A stretch of 64,000 nucleotides of DNA from Auanema rhodensis (GCA_964057225.1 OZ059896.1:17248501-17312500); one strand, 5' to 3'; numbered from the stretch's first letter, positions 1 to 18,112 are shown. Numbers and translations are program-made. Notes: generated by a model from the sequence alone, not told the origin.

Positions 1-1
1 T

Positions 2-1925
<1,924 letters not shown>

Positions 1926-2405
1926 TTCATTAAAATATTTTCATGAAAAAAATTCAAAACGTTATGCATAACTGTTTATATTTTTACAAAACTTTATCAA
2001 TTTTTTTTGTTAATTATTAATTTGAATGATAATTATTATGGGTATAGTATACACATTTCTGATTGATTTCCTAATTTTAATATCTTATTTGATGTTAAAA
2101 TAATTAAAACAAAGAGCTTTATTGTTATTATTTAAATAAATAAAAATTTTTTCAAATATTTCTTTTAATAAAAATGTTTTTAACTTATTCTAAAAATAAT
2201 AAACAAACAAAATTATTTACTAAATAGTTTATTAAATAATTTATAAAGAAAACAGATTCATAAGTATGTCGTGAATTGATGTCCATTATTAATTAGAAAT
2301 TAGATAGATTAGATTCGTTAGTCATCGCCAGTTTGAATACATTTAAGCTCATGTAACAACTAAATCTGGCAACTGTCTCATTTTGTACAATGTTATTAAC
2401 CATTT

Positions 2406-2427
2406 TCTCTCTCTCTCTCTCTCTCTC
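2406..2427. repeat. (CT)11 microsatellite
   Basis: Uninterrupted CT dinucleotides. This is the first of many GA/CT tracts in the window. Confidence 0.95.
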
Positions 2428-3224
2428 CCTCAATCTCTCTAAATGCCAATAACAGCATACAGTTACTTGTAATGACTGGAAATTGTAGTTTATGAATAAT
2501 TTGTTTGATTGAAGTTCATTCATGAGACAGTTAAAATCAAGAGAAATAAAGAGAGAGATACAACATGTATATCTTATTCTTATGAGAGAAAAATAGAAGA
2601 GGGAAGAAAGAGACAAACTTTATCTGTTAAAAATGATAAAGATGTTATTTAAAGATAAATAATATAAATTTTGAGAAAGACAACCGATTCATTTGCGTCA
2701 AAAATGAAGAATAAAATAGTTTCACGCCATAACGTGTATCTACTGAATTAGAATATTTAAACTTAAGAGCTACCGTATTCTACAACCTTTCATGCAAATC
2801 ATCACCATTATCATCATAATACTATTGTATACCTTTAATACTGTGTTAGAGTGAACAGAAATAATCAGAAAAGCATCTTATTACTTCACTTTATGCAAAA
2901 GAAGGAAAGAAAATATACGAATAAAAGGCTCAAACGACGTCGAGACAGCAGCTCATAGCTGGAGCTCATTTCATTTGCTCATGAATTGTCGACTTGTCCA
3001 GAAGTCGAAGAAAGAGATACAGGGAGATACTACTTGAAAATGCAGGAGATCCGACGCGACAAGCTTCTTGTTCAATTAATATTTTATGGGCATCGTGATC
3101 AATGACAGTTCAAACCTTAAACAGGCTTGCACACAAAATAGAGTGAGCTATAACATGGTGGCCAGCTGTTACATATCCTTCTTAGTCCCGTCACAACTTC
3201 ATTCGTTTTTCCTCGTTTGTCTCA

Positions 3225-3385
3225 GTCATTCACTCTTTTCTTTTTCTCCTTCTCTCTATCTCTTCCCATCTCTCTTTCTCTTTATCTCTCTCTCTCTCTC
3301 TATCCCCCTCTCTCTCACACTCTCATATAATGTACTTTTTCTTATTCTGCCATATAGAGAATTTTGTATTTCTCTCTTTCTCTCA
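3225..3385. repeat. Polypyrimidine CT-rich stretch upstream of lin-11
   Basis: Strongly strand-asymmetric pyrimidine sequence with several short (CT)n runs, about 150-300 nt upstream of the lin-11 start codon. It could be a core-promoter polypyrimidine region; the sequence alone does not show function. Confidence 0.7.
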
Positions 3386-3480
3386 TTTGCTAAACGACTT
3401 TCTTCGTGTTGTTGTCATTCTCTCAATACCAAAATATGAAGTCATGTAGGCGGAGCTTGGGCGACACGATAATCTCATGC

Positions 3481-3489
3481 GATTGGCTG
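3481..3489 (+). promoter_or_regulatory. Candidate inverted CCAAT box upstream of lin-11
   Basis: GATTGGCTG, the reverse complement of a CCAAT box with the usual flanks, lies about 40 nt before the lin-11 ATG in a locally GC-richer stretch. Position and consensus fit NF-Y binding, but this is sequence matching only. Confidence 0.3.
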
Positions 3490-3526
3490 AACGATTCCGG
3501 AGTGTCACGCCTTCTAAGCCAGCGTA

Positions 3527-5281
3527 ATGCAGGAAATGCGCGAAAACGTAGCGAGCACGATCAGTGACAGTGCTTCCGGATTGGAGATGTCTGGAGTCAG
3601 CTCTACAAGCTTGATGAACGCTGATTTCGAATTTCTGGACCGCAAGCCACCATTGTCAGCCATGGGACGAGTGGTAGATTCTATTGGAATGGATTCCGAT
3701 CTTCAGGTATTAGAAGCATTTTCAAATTATTTTCTCTTTCTTCCTTTTGTGATTTTAATTTTTGTTTATTTGTTTTCGAAATGAAACATAAAAATGATTT
3801 CCCAACATTTTAAAAAAATATCTAAGATTGACTATTGCTTTAGGGCAAATGCGGTGTATGTTCTCAACATATCAAAGATAAATTCGCGATGAAAGTAGGT
3901 GTAAACTATGCACAATCACCACTAGCTTAAACTGCTTTATGTCATGTCAATATCCGCATTTGCCTGAAACTTGCTTTCAATATTAATTTTATTATAAAGA
4001 TAATTTTATAATAATATTTATTTGAAGATTGACAATACCTGGCATCATGAAGTTTGCTGTCAATGTTCTATATGTGGAATAACTTTAGAAGATAAGTGTC
4101 ATGAGAAAGATGGTCAACTTTATTGTCAAGAGCATTATTATAGGTTTGTTGAAAAACTTTAAACATATTTTATTCAATTTAACAATTTTTTTTAATTTGA
4201 CAATGTTATAATCATTTTCAGAGAATGTAGCCAATATCGATGTGCCGGCTGTCGACGTGGTATTGCTCCATGTGATATGGTTTATAAGCTTAGAGTGAGT
4301 TAGTGTTGAAATAGCATTAAGATCCCCTTTAAAACTACAAAAAGTTCATGAACCGAATTTCTTTTTTCAGAGTACTTTAGTCTTTCATGTAAGTTGTCAC
4401 ACATGTTTTCGATGTGGTCGTCTGTTGTCTCCTGGTGAGCAAATTCTAGTTGATGAATCTGCTAAGACAGTAGCTTGTATGAGTCATATGTATGAAGGTA
4501 TCTATCATTCTTTCATGTGCAATCATGTTGAATATCTCTTTAGATCAACAATCACTGACCTGCTCATCATCATATCCTTCATGCTCAACTGAATCATCTT
4601 CCTTTCCAATGGAAGCCTATGCGGAATTCAATATCAAAAAAGAAGTCGATCCCTATGGCTACAACTTTGAAGGCTTCTCATTCTCTGAATTCTGTGATGA
4701 TGACGGAAAGTTCTTGAAACGACGTGGTCCGCGAACAACAATCAAGCAGAATCAGGTAATCATCTATTTCATAATTCAAGTATTTAATTGATTTTCTTGT
4801 TTTTCTTTTCAGTTGGATGTATTAAATAGAATTTTTTCTACAACTCCTAAACCTTCAAAACATGCTAGAGCTAAATTAGCATTAGAAACAGGTTTAAGCA
4901 TGAGAGTTATACAGGTTTGTCTTAACTTTTATATTTCTAATAAGCTAACAACTTTCATTTTTAACTTATATGAAATATATTGAATATTTAAAAATATCTA
5001 TAATATTTTCAGGTTTGGTTTCAAAATCGTCGAAGTAAAGAGCGACGTTTGAAGCATCTCTGTAACTATCTTAGACATTATGAACAGCGAGGGCTTATAC
5101 CCCCACCTATACCCTTCTCTAACGGTAAGTCTCATAATTTTTGTTATAATATGTTTAAAATAAATAAATATAAATTATAAATAATATTATAGATTCGAAT
5201 TCATGCGATACAAATGCCTTTAATCAAATGATGAGTGGTATGGATAATAATTCATTTGATGAAGAAGAGGATGATGATTAA
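3527..5281 (+). CDS. lin-11: LIN-11 orthologue, LIM-homeodomain transcription factor
   Basis: Nuclear LIM-homeodomain regulator of the LHX1/5-LIN-11 group, known in nematodes for vulval lineage and neuron specification. Exons: 3527-3706, 3844-3894, 4028-4143, 4222-4294, 4371-4497, 4544-4755, 4813-4914, 5013-5124, 5193-5281. After about 60 N-terminal residues come two LIM domains. LIM1 starts CGVC and runs through CCQCSICG to CQEHYY; LIM2 starts CAGC and runs through CHTCFRCG to CMSH. A Ser-rich linker follows, then a complete homeodomain starting [13 protein letters not shown] and ending with helix 3 [15 protein letters not shown]. The tail continues [16 protein letters not shown], which I recognise from LIN-11, and ends in an acidic EEEDDD. 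Homeodomain introns fall after TTIKQNQ and after RVIQ. The start is the first ATG of the open exon. The gene looks complete and intact. Confidence 0.95.
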
Positions 5282-7325
5282 AACATTTATTAGCAACAAC
5301 AACAACAAACAAAATAAAAAAATAAAGAGAAAATAATTTGATCTCTTATATCTATATTGATTAATTAAATATATATATATAATATATATTATACATAAAT
5401 CTTAAAATATTTTTTTAAAATTGTTATTTAAGTGAATAGCATTATAGATTATATGATATTACAGTAATTTGAATATGCTCACGTCGTGTGTTCTTACACG
5501 TGAAAACTGTGTGCAAAACGTGAGAATCATTTAGATATTTCACTTACGTATGATACGGTTGCATTCTGCTCATTGTTTTTGTGTATGAATATCTTCTATA
5601 TATTAGATATTATGGATGCAAATTTCATATAAATATATTATAAATATATTATTATAAAATAAAAATTGTTTATTATTGATATACATATTATACAATTTGT
5701 AAAATTCGTCTAACAATCTATCTACTTCATCAAGATATACACAATTAAAACACAATTATATAATAAGAGTTGAATATTGTCTATCTACTCCTATCACCGG
5801 GATTGCGAGCAGAAAAGAAGTGGATCTGATGACTGCTAACAAAACTTATTCAAGACTACAAGAACATTATAATGATTTAGTTAAAATAGCAGTAGCCGTA
5901 GATGAGATATGAGTCGAATTTTGATTGATTTGTCTAAGAGAGTGAGAGAAAAAGAGAAAAAAAAGAAAATCAGAAGAGAAATAAAACAATAATGAAAACA
6001 ACAAAAGTTATATGAAAGAGAAGATGAAAAAAACAAAAAAAAAACATCAAAGAATCTTAGAAATTCAAGAGAAAAAAATATAAAACAAACAGCTATTTTC
6101 ATATATGTATAGAAAATCTGTAGACGAACAAGATTTTTGAATGTGACAACGCGGCTTGTGAACATGATACTTGAGCTGCTGCGACAAGAATAGATAGTGA
6201 ACATAGTGAGTTGAAGCAAATGGTGTCAGTCCTGTCACATCAAATCCGCAAGTCGTCCATTTAAGGCATATGACAAAAGGTTATGTAACTGAGCCAAAAC
6301 TCGTAGAGAAACGTTGACGATAGAATGAATGAAAACAACGTAAAATTGATTGTTTTCACCTTTTCATAACGAAAATTTAGTTTAAATACAGGATAAAAAA
6401 AGCTGAATGGAAAGCGAAAAACTGAAGGAGTGAAATGTATTGATGAAGAGCTGTGAGAAGAGCTAGATAGAAGCTCGTGAAATACTTCCTAAAGCCATTC
6501 TCATGGGGATGAATGAACAGTATGATATACATCAATGCTCATTGAAAGAAGAAAAACTATTTTTTTTCAATAATTTGTGCATAGGAAGGATATAATGAGG
6601 GAAAGGGGGTAAGGATAGGGGTCAGAATAGGAGAAAGAGGAAGAGGGTGTGTGTTTGTCTTTGAAGTATTCTCATAGACATCATGTTAAACTACTGTAGT
6701 CATTCTAAGGCTATATTACGTCTACGTCATTATCACTAACAGAAAAGAAAAGCTGAAGAAAGACTATTGTCAGGCGAAGGGAGGGGGGAGGGGTGATTCT
6801 CAATACAAGGAATGCAAAAGAAAAGTAAATGAAAAGTGTTTTGTTGTTCTTTAATGATTTCAAATGAAAAGATGATTATAGTATAAGAAACTCGTAATCT
6901 ATCCATAATTAGGGCTTTTCATTGACTAGAAATGGGTTGAAGAAGTGGGCAGTACAGGGAGAATTACATACAAGTAGTATGTCATATAGTATATACAGCT
7001 GGCTAGATTTAGATTTGTTGTGAAAATGATAGTTCAAACGGTTATTGGACAAATTAAAAAAAGCTTATCACTTCGTTCTGCTTTTACGTGGTATGAGTGT
7101 TGAAGGACAGAAATCACAGCGTGTAGAAAAGAAACGAATTACTTTTATACAGATAAGAAGATGAAAGAAATTGAAAGAGAAAAAGGGTTTTTTGCGGCTT
7201 TGTGAGCTGACCGAGAGAAATGAAAAAGAGATTTCTCTATCTCATTTCAAGTGAACAGTTCTTTTTTTCTGTTTCAAAGAGTTTTACAGATATAAGAAGA
7301 AACTTTGATGAGAAAGAAAGACTTT
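5282..7325. other. Intergenic region between convergent lin-11 and the ZCCHC24-like gene
   Basis: Contains AATAAA-type signals for lin-11 at about 5313-5325, then AT-rich and purine-rich sequence (6590-6800 has AGGGG/GAGGG runs). The longest open frames on the minus strand are low-complexity Phe/Ser/Leu readings of purine-rich DNA. No exon could be supported. Confidence 0.6.
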
Positions 7326-9648
<2,323 letters not shown>

Positions 9649-9665
9649 TTCTGAAAAAATATTAA
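9649..9665 (-). promoter_or_regulatory. Candidate trans-splice acceptor immediately upstream of the ZCCHC24-like ATG
   Basis: On the minus strand TATTTTTTCAG/AA precedes ATG directly. A good acceptor with no obvious coding exon before it is typical of a spliced-leader addition site, but an ordinary 5' UTR intron is also possible. Confidence 0.45.
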
Positions 9666-10231
9666 TAAAATGACATTATAGACATATAAACCATGATAAT
9701 ACAAGAAACATAAGATATACGGAATGAAAGGTTACTAGAATTCCTCCAGAATGGTTTCGACTTTACAACGTCACCAGTGTATGCTAATGATAGAAGTTAC
9801 TATACGGTGAAGATGGTTTATCAGTTAGTTCACTTGATCATATAAGGTAATGTTCGATTAGAAGCTTCGTGATAAGACGAATCACAAAGAGAGAATATGA
9901 ATTGAATGAGAAGAGAAGAGCATAAAGAGGATAGAATGAAGAGAGGGAGAGAGGGGGAGAGAGAGAAGGGAACATGTAATAGGAAATTGAAATGATGGAA
10001 TATGAGGTAAAATAATCCTTATATATTAAACTAAAATAATCAAAAAATAAAACTTGAACGAAAAAAAAATTGAAAAAGGTTCTGAACTGTTTCAATTGCT
10101 GAACGAAAATCAAAATTTTAATTTCAAACTTCGCAAATTTTCAAATGGGAGGTGTAGGCAATTAAGAGTTGTACTTTTGAAAATGGAAAACAAAAATAAA
10201 AAATGCAGAAAGGAAAACTGAGTAGACAGTC

Positions 10232-10286
<55 letters not shown>

Positions 10287-10292
10287 GAGAGA
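10232..10292. repeat. (GA)n microsatellite
   Basis: Near-perfect GA tract with single interruptions at both ends. Confidence 0.95.
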
Positions 10293-11126
10293 ATGAAAAA
10301 ATAAAATTGAAATGAATGTAAGGAAGAATAGGTTGTAATTAAGAGTGAGAAAAACCAAAAACTTGAAAATTTAGCACAATATTCATAAAAAAATTAAAAA
10401 AAAAAGTTGGGAAAAAGAGAAAAAGGTTTGTTGGAAGCATGGCATGAACAAATAAACTTAATTGTTTCAGTATTATTCATTATATATATATATAGTTTAC
10501 TATGTAAGTATATTCATATATAATAATATCAGATATAAAGTACAATAAAGAGGCTGTGCAATGAATTGAATGATTGAAGACAATTTTTCTTTTGGAAAAA
10601 AAGAAAATGATATGAAGTACGAAGAAGGAACAGGTAAATAATAAGAATGACTAGAAGAGAATGATCGAGGTACCGGGGTTGGAATGAATATTGTTTACTA
10701 TATGATATATACTTATTTATATAAATGTATATATAAGGTTATAAATTGTTCTTTTTTTGTATTGAACACGTGAGAAAAGCTGAGTACAAACTATGGACAA
10801 GAATATGAGATTATGAGAGAATTTGCACCTGAAAGAAAAGGTTAGAAAATAGTTTCAAAACCTAAGTTTATGTTTATATTGATTATGAATTCTTGTTTGA
10901 AAAAAATGGGAATAGAAGAGAATAGTTAATATATTGAATTAGTTTCATAATTACATCTGATTTACATTTGATAGAACATCACTAAGGATTGAAGATATTT
11001 CTGTTTTTTAACAGCTGTGATGGAATCAGAGATTTTATATGAAAAGAGGGATTTGAAATTCAACAGAAGAATATAGAAATCTATGAGAGATAAGAGAAAT
11101 TAGAGATTTAGAAGGATATAGAAAGA

Positions 11127-11137
11127 AAGAGAGAGAG

Positions 11138-11205
<68 letters not shown>
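11127..11205. repeat. (GA)n microsatellite, about 79 bp
   Basis: GA tract with a slightly degenerate left end (GAAAGAAAGA, GGGAGAAG), perfect over the last 60 bp. Confidence 0.95.
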
Positions 11206-11758
11206 ACAAAAGACGAATTGAGTACAGTAGGAGATTGAAACCTTAATTGAAAATTGACAAACGTTCCAGTATTAAGGTAGCTTAGACTCAAATAAGCTCA
11301 ATATCATCATATAATGTTAAACACAGTGATGTTCCTTTAGCTAATAACTATTTGAGTTTAACAATGCTTGAAAAGAAAAAAAGACCAAGAGGAAGAGAGC
11401 GAAGAGGGTGGCAAGTGCGGAGTTTCATGTCAGTTCGAGAAGAGATGCCTAGTGTCGGGATGCAAAAAGATAGAATGGGAAGAGCACCAAGTTTAAGGAT
11501 AACATATGACGTGAGCCATCTGAGACGAGGGTGGAATCCGAAGATTAACGAAAATGAACTAAAAATTTATGAAGTTGTAAGCACCTGTGAACTAGTACTA
11601 GTAGTAGCAGAGATCATAGATGGAAATTGCACAACAGATGCTATTACAAGGAGAGACGAGACACACGAGAAATGTATGAGAAATAGGCTGCAGTTAGCGT
11701 GCCAATGAGGAAGAATTTTTTATTTATTCTCAATTTGAAATTAGTTATATAAGTCGAC

Positions 11759-11762
<4 letters not shown>

Positions 11763-11807
<45 letters not shown>
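11763..11807. repeat. (GA)n microsatellite
   Basis: Perfect GA tract of about 22 repeats. Confidence 0.95.
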
Positions 11808-11809
<2 letters not shown>

Positions 11810-12333
11810 ATCCTTTAGATGCAGCAGCAGAATAAAGATAATCGCAGTTTCGACAACATAGCTTTGCTAGTTAATGATTTCAGATTACGTACATGTACTA
11901 ACAAAAATCAAAAGCATGGATAAAACTATTATTTATCAACTCTAAGAATAATTTAAGACGAAAAGATAACAAAACGATTAGATGACGATCAAAGATAGTT
12001 TTTTATTCATCTCTCTCTCTCCCTCTCTCTCTCTTTATTCTTCTACTATGATGTACGGATTTTCTCAAAAACCGTTATGAAGAGAGATTGAAAAAAAAAG
12101 AAGCAATAGATTTCATTTGAAATGCAGAACATAACAAATAAATAAGTTGACTTGTGAATATATTAAACTTGCTAACAAATTATTGTTTTTTCTATGTTTT
12201 CGGTGAAAAAACGTAAAGAATTTCATTTAAAATTTGCAAGCAGCAACCCGAAGTGCAGCTTCATGCTGAACGTTAATAAACTTTCAAAAAAACACACAAA
12301 AGAAGAAGAAAAATGATTGCAAATGTTAGTATA

Positions 12334-12353
12334 AAGAGAGAGAGAGAGAGAGA
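12334..12353. repeat. Short (GA)n tract
   Basis: Ten perfect GA repeats. Confidence 0.9.
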
Positions 12354-12853
12354 AACTAATGAAATGAAGAGTATGATGTAGTAGAAAGCTAGTAGTGAAA
12401 ACTAATTTTATTGGGTCGTCGTGATTCATATATTGTAAGATAAGGAATTTCAATAAACTCTTACTGATAAATCATTTTATATTCGAGAAATATATTCTTC
12501 TTTAGTTTCAAAAACGTTTCATTGAAAAATTATTTTTTTTTTCAAAATAAGGAATTCTTCATATAGGGGCAAGCTTAAGAGAAATTCGTAGTTCAAACTC
12601 ATTTCTTGGTACTCTGATCTTCTAACATGATGCTTTGTACACAAAGACCTAATTGTATTTGCATGTCTTTTTTCCGCAAAATGAAGATCATAGAAGTGAA
12701 TATGTTTCAAGAGAGAGAGAGAGAGTGAGATTGGAGAGGTGAAGAGAGGGATTGGAGAGGTGAAGAGAGGGAGAAACATGAAGATCAAAGAAGAAGAACT
12801 ATTGGATGTGGATAATTGATAAAACAAGAGTAATAACAAAAAGATGAAGCTAG

Positions 12854-12882
12854 AGAGGGAGGGAGAGTGAGAGTGAGAGAGA

Positions 12883-12937
<55 letters not shown>
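12854..12937. repeat. (GA)n microsatellite with degenerate left flank
   Basis: GAGGGAGGGAGAGTGAGAG grades into a perfect GA tract ending GAGGGGAG. A GGAGCTGGAGCA direct repeat follows at about 12955-12980. Confidence 0.9.
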
Positions 12938-12938
<1 letters not shown>

Positions 12939-13689
12939 AGTGGGATAGAAAAAAGGAGCTGGAGCAGGAGCTGGAGCAGGAGAGGAAGAAAAATGATATT
13001 TCTCGAACATTTTTTTGTACAAAAACATATTTTGTAGAGATATTTAAAGGAAAGATTTTTTATTACTGAATTCGTAATAATCAAACGAGCTGTGATCCGT
13101 ATGATAGAAACTATTATCGAAAAAATGATAAGAAAAGTGATGAAAATTCAAGAAAAGAATATAAAAAAAAGAAAAAATGAAGAGAATAAAATAAAAATAA
13201 TGAAATATATTATTATAATAAAGAATATCAATATCAAAAGTAAGTAATCATTGTAGATGATGAGGAAGTGTACCGGAGATGATCAAGAACCTTATGGATA
13301 GTACGAGATTCACGTATCGAGTGCTTATGTTCACACTGATGTTACAACTTCAAGACTTTCAAAGTCTTTTACACAGCATTTTGTCTATAATTGGTAAATG
13401 TCTTTAGCATCATCATCAACATCTAGCTAAATTTGAAACATTTTTTCTTCAATTTTCTTGCAAAAATGCTAAAATGAAAAAGAAAAAAAGCTTAGCTATG
13501 GTTTGCAAATGTCATTATTTGTGCTCTCGGCAGAAAAAAAATGGCAAAATGTTTAAAAGAATTTACAGTCAAAAGAAGAAAAAGTTCGATGAAACTTGTA
13601 TGAAAACATCAGAATACTACATATGCAGCAGGTTTTTCCTTTTTGATTTGCCGATACAACCCTTTTCCATTTTCTTTCCTTTACACTAT

Positions 13690-13695
13690 CTCTCT

Positions 13696-13760
<65 letters not shown>
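13690..13760. repeat. (CT)n microsatellite, about 70 bp
   Basis: A CT tract on the plus strand, opposite in orientation to most of its neighbours. The overlapping Leu-Ser open frames in this and similar tracts are artefacts. Confidence 0.95.
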
Positions 13761-13766
<6 letters not shown>

Positions 13767-14408
13767 TCATTCCCGAGGACAATGAAATTTCAAGCCAATC
13801 CGAGAGTGCTTTCTCTAATTCTCTACCCAGTTATGCAAATGTATAAATGATCGAAGAGCGGGGCCGAGAAGTGTTTTTTTAATTTAATCGAGAGGCTTAG
13901 ACACGAAAAGAATGTAACTTAAAACGAATATTAAAGTGCTAAAGAGAGACGGAGAGAACATGAAATGTCATATCTCTCTAACAGCAAAGTAGTAAAACAG
14001 GAGAGTACAATGTAGAATATAAAAAGAAACAACAATGTAGCCAAAAGACGATATACGATGAAAGCTTTAAGTTGCTGAGTGGAATAACCGTGCTCGACAA
14101 GCTGAGAATAAGCTGATAGATATGTATGTGCTATAGCTTTTAGCTGTAATGATGGCAAGAAGCATGTTTCACGTGCATGTATAGGCTGCGATTTTGGATG
14201 ATCATGCTATATGCCTTCTCTAATAGTACTATTTGACAAGGAAATTGGAGAAAAAAAAGTTTTTGACCTCTATGTGCGGTTCCAAAATGATAAGCTCTCA
14301 CATAATCAGCATACTCTCTCACTTTCGCCTCTTGATAACATGACACTTTACTTTTATAACTAAAAAAGTATTCTTATCATGATTCGTATATATATATCTA
14401 TATCTATA

Positions 14409-14410
<2 letters not shown>

Positions 14411-14443
<33 letters not shown>
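14411..14443. repeat. (AT)n microsatellite
   Basis: About 16 AT repeats flanked by ATCTATAT sequence. Confidence 0.9.
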
Positions 14444-14446
<3 letters not shown>

Positions 14447-14655
14447 GTATATGAATCATTAAATATATAAAAAGAAAAAAAAAAGATTATGAATTTTATA
14501 ATTCATAATAATTTAATTGAAATTATATAGTTTCAATACCACAAATATATAAAATTATTGAAATATATAAATCAAATTACATGTGTAAATATACAGAAAA
14601 ATTGAGATTTAGCAAGTACAAGAGTAAACGAATTAAACCGAAAAACAGAGATTGC

Positions 14656-14659
<4 letters not shown>

Positions 14660-14714
<55 letters not shown>
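14660..14714. repeat. (GA)n microsatellite
   Basis: Perfect GA tract of about 27 repeats. Confidence 0.95.
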
Positions 14715-14717
<3 letters not shown>

Positions 14718-15194
14718 AGTACATATGGAATAAGAGAATACTTGATACATGAACATCTCGGATTTTTCACAAATTTATAAGTTAGCCTATGAAATATCTA
14801 CTAAAATTATATAATATTACCTGGAAATTTAAAAAACTGAAAGAAAAATAATAAAGAAATTGAATTGAATGAGTATAAACTGAAGATAATGTATTAATTG
14901 AAATTGACAAAAGTATAAAGAATTTCGGCTTATTGCCATTACATATAATTCGAGAAACAAGACAATCAAATTCTAACTAATCGGATGATACACTGTGAAA
15001 TGCACGTGGCACACATGTTAAAACCGGAGTTAAAACATACTCATATAAGCCAGTTGCAACCTGAATTGAAATGAGAAGATGAGATGATAAAAGGGATGAA
15101 AGTTGGATCAAGTAGGATTTGATTTAGTTTCAATTGTAATACTATTCTTTATCCATATTTGAATCGAGATACTCGAGCAAGAAACATAAAAAGA

Positions 15195-15261
15195 GAGAGA
15201 TGATGAGAGAGATGATGAGAGAGAGAGAGAGAGAGATAGAGAGAGAGAAAGAGAGAGAGAA
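15195..15261. repeat. Imperfect (GA)n tract
   Basis: GA repeats interrupted by GATGAGA, GATA and AAA units; older or more degenerate than its neighbours. Confidence 0.85.
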
Positions 15262-17303
15262 TGAGAGAAGCTCAGAGTATATTGTGGAAAAACAATAAAA
15301 GATTCGCTGGCAACAAGTAGAAATTAGTTGTCATTATTATTATAAAAAATGTTTTTGTTGTTTAGTCAAATATTCCAAGAAAAATGACTGGAATCTCATG
15401 ATTTTTCATTACATGTAATATATAAAATTATTAAATAATTCTATAAAATAGTTTGAAAACTGAAAAGTTTGTTTTTCTTAAACAAATAAGAAATGAACTT
15501 CAAAAGCTGAAATATTATAAAATTTAAAATATAATTTGTTAAATAATAACTATAAAAAGATGAAATTTTTATAGTTTTAAGTTGTGCTTATAGTTCTTCT
15601 TGTCAAGGACAAAAACTAGCTAATCTAACATATTATATAATATATATGAATATAATTGAATAATAAACAATATTATATAAACTATATTAGCAGCAGATTT
15701 AACAATAATATGTGAGTGAGAGAGCATTTTAATTTAAAAAAAGGATTTAGAGAGTGTTCAGAATCGAGGCGGCGCCAAATTGCCCAAAAACATTTTTCGA
15801 GCCTATTACTGTCCTTGACCAAGACAACGAGAGTGATCCATGATAGGAAAGAATGACCTTCTCTCTTCTGGTCTGCTCTCTCTCTTACTTCCTCTCTCTC
15901 CCTCTCTCATCTACACTCGCTCTTTCTCTCTCTATATATATGATTCTTGTTGTTCAGAGCACCATTTCAAAGTTGAAAATAGACGAAACGGACGAAAAAA
16001 AAAGTTAAGAAATGAAATTGGCTTAGATCAATCAACAGCCAGACTGATCATTATGACTAAACTTTAGCGCGTGAACATGTAGTAATGATTGTGTTGATGT
16101 TTAAGGCAGAACGTATATCATCTCACACGACGACTGAAAATGATAAATTTTGTGGTCATTCGGAGTACAAGTTAAGGAAAAAAAATGTTCAATATGATCA
16201 ATCTCAATGCCACTTTACAAGCATTTTCAACATTAAATGTAGAAGAAGCTTTTGTTTGTTAAAGGTCATCAAGACTGATTATCATCGTTTTAATCAAGAC
16301 GACAAGCGTACGGGGGCAGGAAAGTGGCAACTTGAGAGAGAGAGAGAAAGGAAAATCGAGAGTTGGTGGGAAAGGAGAATAGGGTTGGTGGTTGTGATTG
16401 TGTGGAAGTTTAATAGAAATCATGGAAATCATTACGATCAAACATAGTTTAATGAATAACTTAATTAAAACTTCAAAAATATGTTTTGGTGGCAGTGAGA
16501 AAAAAAATGTCGTCGTCGCCATCGTTGTCGTCGTTTTTTGTTGTCAAATTTAAGCTAGTTTAACGAGAAGATAGTATACTTCAATTGTTACCAGTTTGAA
16601 CATATTATAGTTTATAATTTATAATAATCAAATTATATTTTTATACAGTAATGTTTTTATGAAAAATACAGTTTACAGACTGTGATATAGTGCTTATGTA
16701 ATATTATTATTATTATATAAATATATATATATTAGTTTAAATATGTATATTTCATATAATTATTATTTGAAATGCTAAACCGATTTGTGCGATTTGAAAT
16801 TTAAAAATGAAATTAATGGCCATTTACACGTAAATTTATGTTCATTACGTGGGACGATGTAAAATAATGAATATTGAATAAAATAAAAATATGTTAATCA
16901 TCAATTTAATAATTAGCATAAATATACTTTTTATATATTTGAAGTACTGACGTAAGTTAGTTAAGAAGGTAGCAAATAGTACTGAATGAGGATAACGAAG
17001 CATATATACACTAGAACAATGCTTTTTAACTAAAATACTTTGGTTTCCACTAAATGAAACATTCAAAATTTTAGTTGGAAGAAGGCAAAATAATTTTTTT
17101 TACGAAAATGAGTTATTTACTTCTTAAACACATCATAAAAAGCTTCATTTTATTTCATGTTGTACTTGGTTGTAAATGGGCAACCTGCTTGGCCAGAGAG
17201 TTGTTGTATATACACATACACATATATATTATAATATATATGTATATGTGAATAGAAAAAAAGAAGAAGAAGAAGAAGTTAAACCTCTATGTAAGACACG
17301 CAT

Positions 17304-17306
<3 letters not shown>

Positions 17307-17383
<77 letters not shown>
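17307..17383. repeat. (CT)n microsatellite, about 77 bp
   Basis: Longest uninterrupted CT tract in the window, nearly 39 repeats. Confidence 0.95.
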
Positions 17384-17386
<3 letters not shown>

Positions 17387-18080
17387 CCTTTTTAACCTCT
17401 GTTTTTCTTATACTGTTTATGCATTGAAAATGATTGAGATGATATTATACGTTTTCAGATTTGTCCGTTTCAAAACGGTCTTTGTCTCGAACAAACGAAG
17501 ACGATAAAAAAATATGATGAGACGACCAAAGGCATCAGAAGAAAAGAAATCAACTTAAAGTAAAAAAGTGAGTGAGAGAAAGAGAGAAAGAGAGAGAGAG
17601 GAGGTAAAGAGTGTGAAGTACTATAAGACATATGTAAACTACAGAGAATTAGAAAGTTTTTCTTAATTATATAATAATAAATTTTCTATTATTCATCTAG
17701 AAAACTTACAAAAAGTTTATTAATAATTTGATTGAAAAGTTGGTTTCAATTACCAATTTCAAATATTATGAAGTAAAATAGAAAAGTGTAATGAAATAGT
17801 TGAAGAAAGTAAGCCATAAAAGGTTACAAATCGTTAAAAATAGTAATTGTTGTAATTCAAAAGTTATCATTAAATGAAGAATTTTTTCCAGATGAATATT
17901 ATATTATTATAAAGTTAAAAATTATAAATAATATGAGAGAAATGAAGAAAGAAAGAAAAATATGAAAAGGAAGTAGAAGAGGAAAGAAGAAGAGGAAATA
18001 ATAATTGAAACATACGAATTTCTTTCATAAAAATAAATGAAAACTTGTAGAAATACTTGAGTTAGATTAGAAACTCTAAT

Positions 18081-18112
18081 GACTGACTGACTGACTGACT
18101 GACTGACTGACA
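18081..18112. repeat. (GACT)8 tetranucleotide repeat
   Basis: Eight perfect GACT units, the only long tetranucleotide array here. Confidence 0.95.

Larger units (their letters stand above)
1926..3526. other. Intergenic: pgp 3' region and lin-11 upstream region
   Basis: No coding exon could be supported. The first 350 nt are AT-rich 3' flank of the transporter. From about 2400 there are pyrimidine-rich stretches, and the last 90 nt before the lin-11 start are visibly richer in GC than the surroundings. Confidence 0.6.
9666..15700. other. Gene-free stretch rich in (GA)n/(CT)n tracts
   Basis: No exon with convincing composition and splice sites was found. Open frames here, such as 11352-11708 (+) and 13931-14346 (-), resemble no protein family and lack coding-like codon use; others are Leu-Ser repeats read from CT tracts. 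The stretch carries at least eight GA/CT tracts, listed separately, and an ATGCAAAT octamer near 13833. It could be distal regulatory or 5' untranslated/intron sequence of the ZCCHC24-like gene. Confidence 0.5.

Noticed and set aside
11352-11708. 118-codon open frame on the plus strand
   Set aside because: No recognisable domain, composition like surrounding purine-rich DNA, no splice or promoter context; probably chance.
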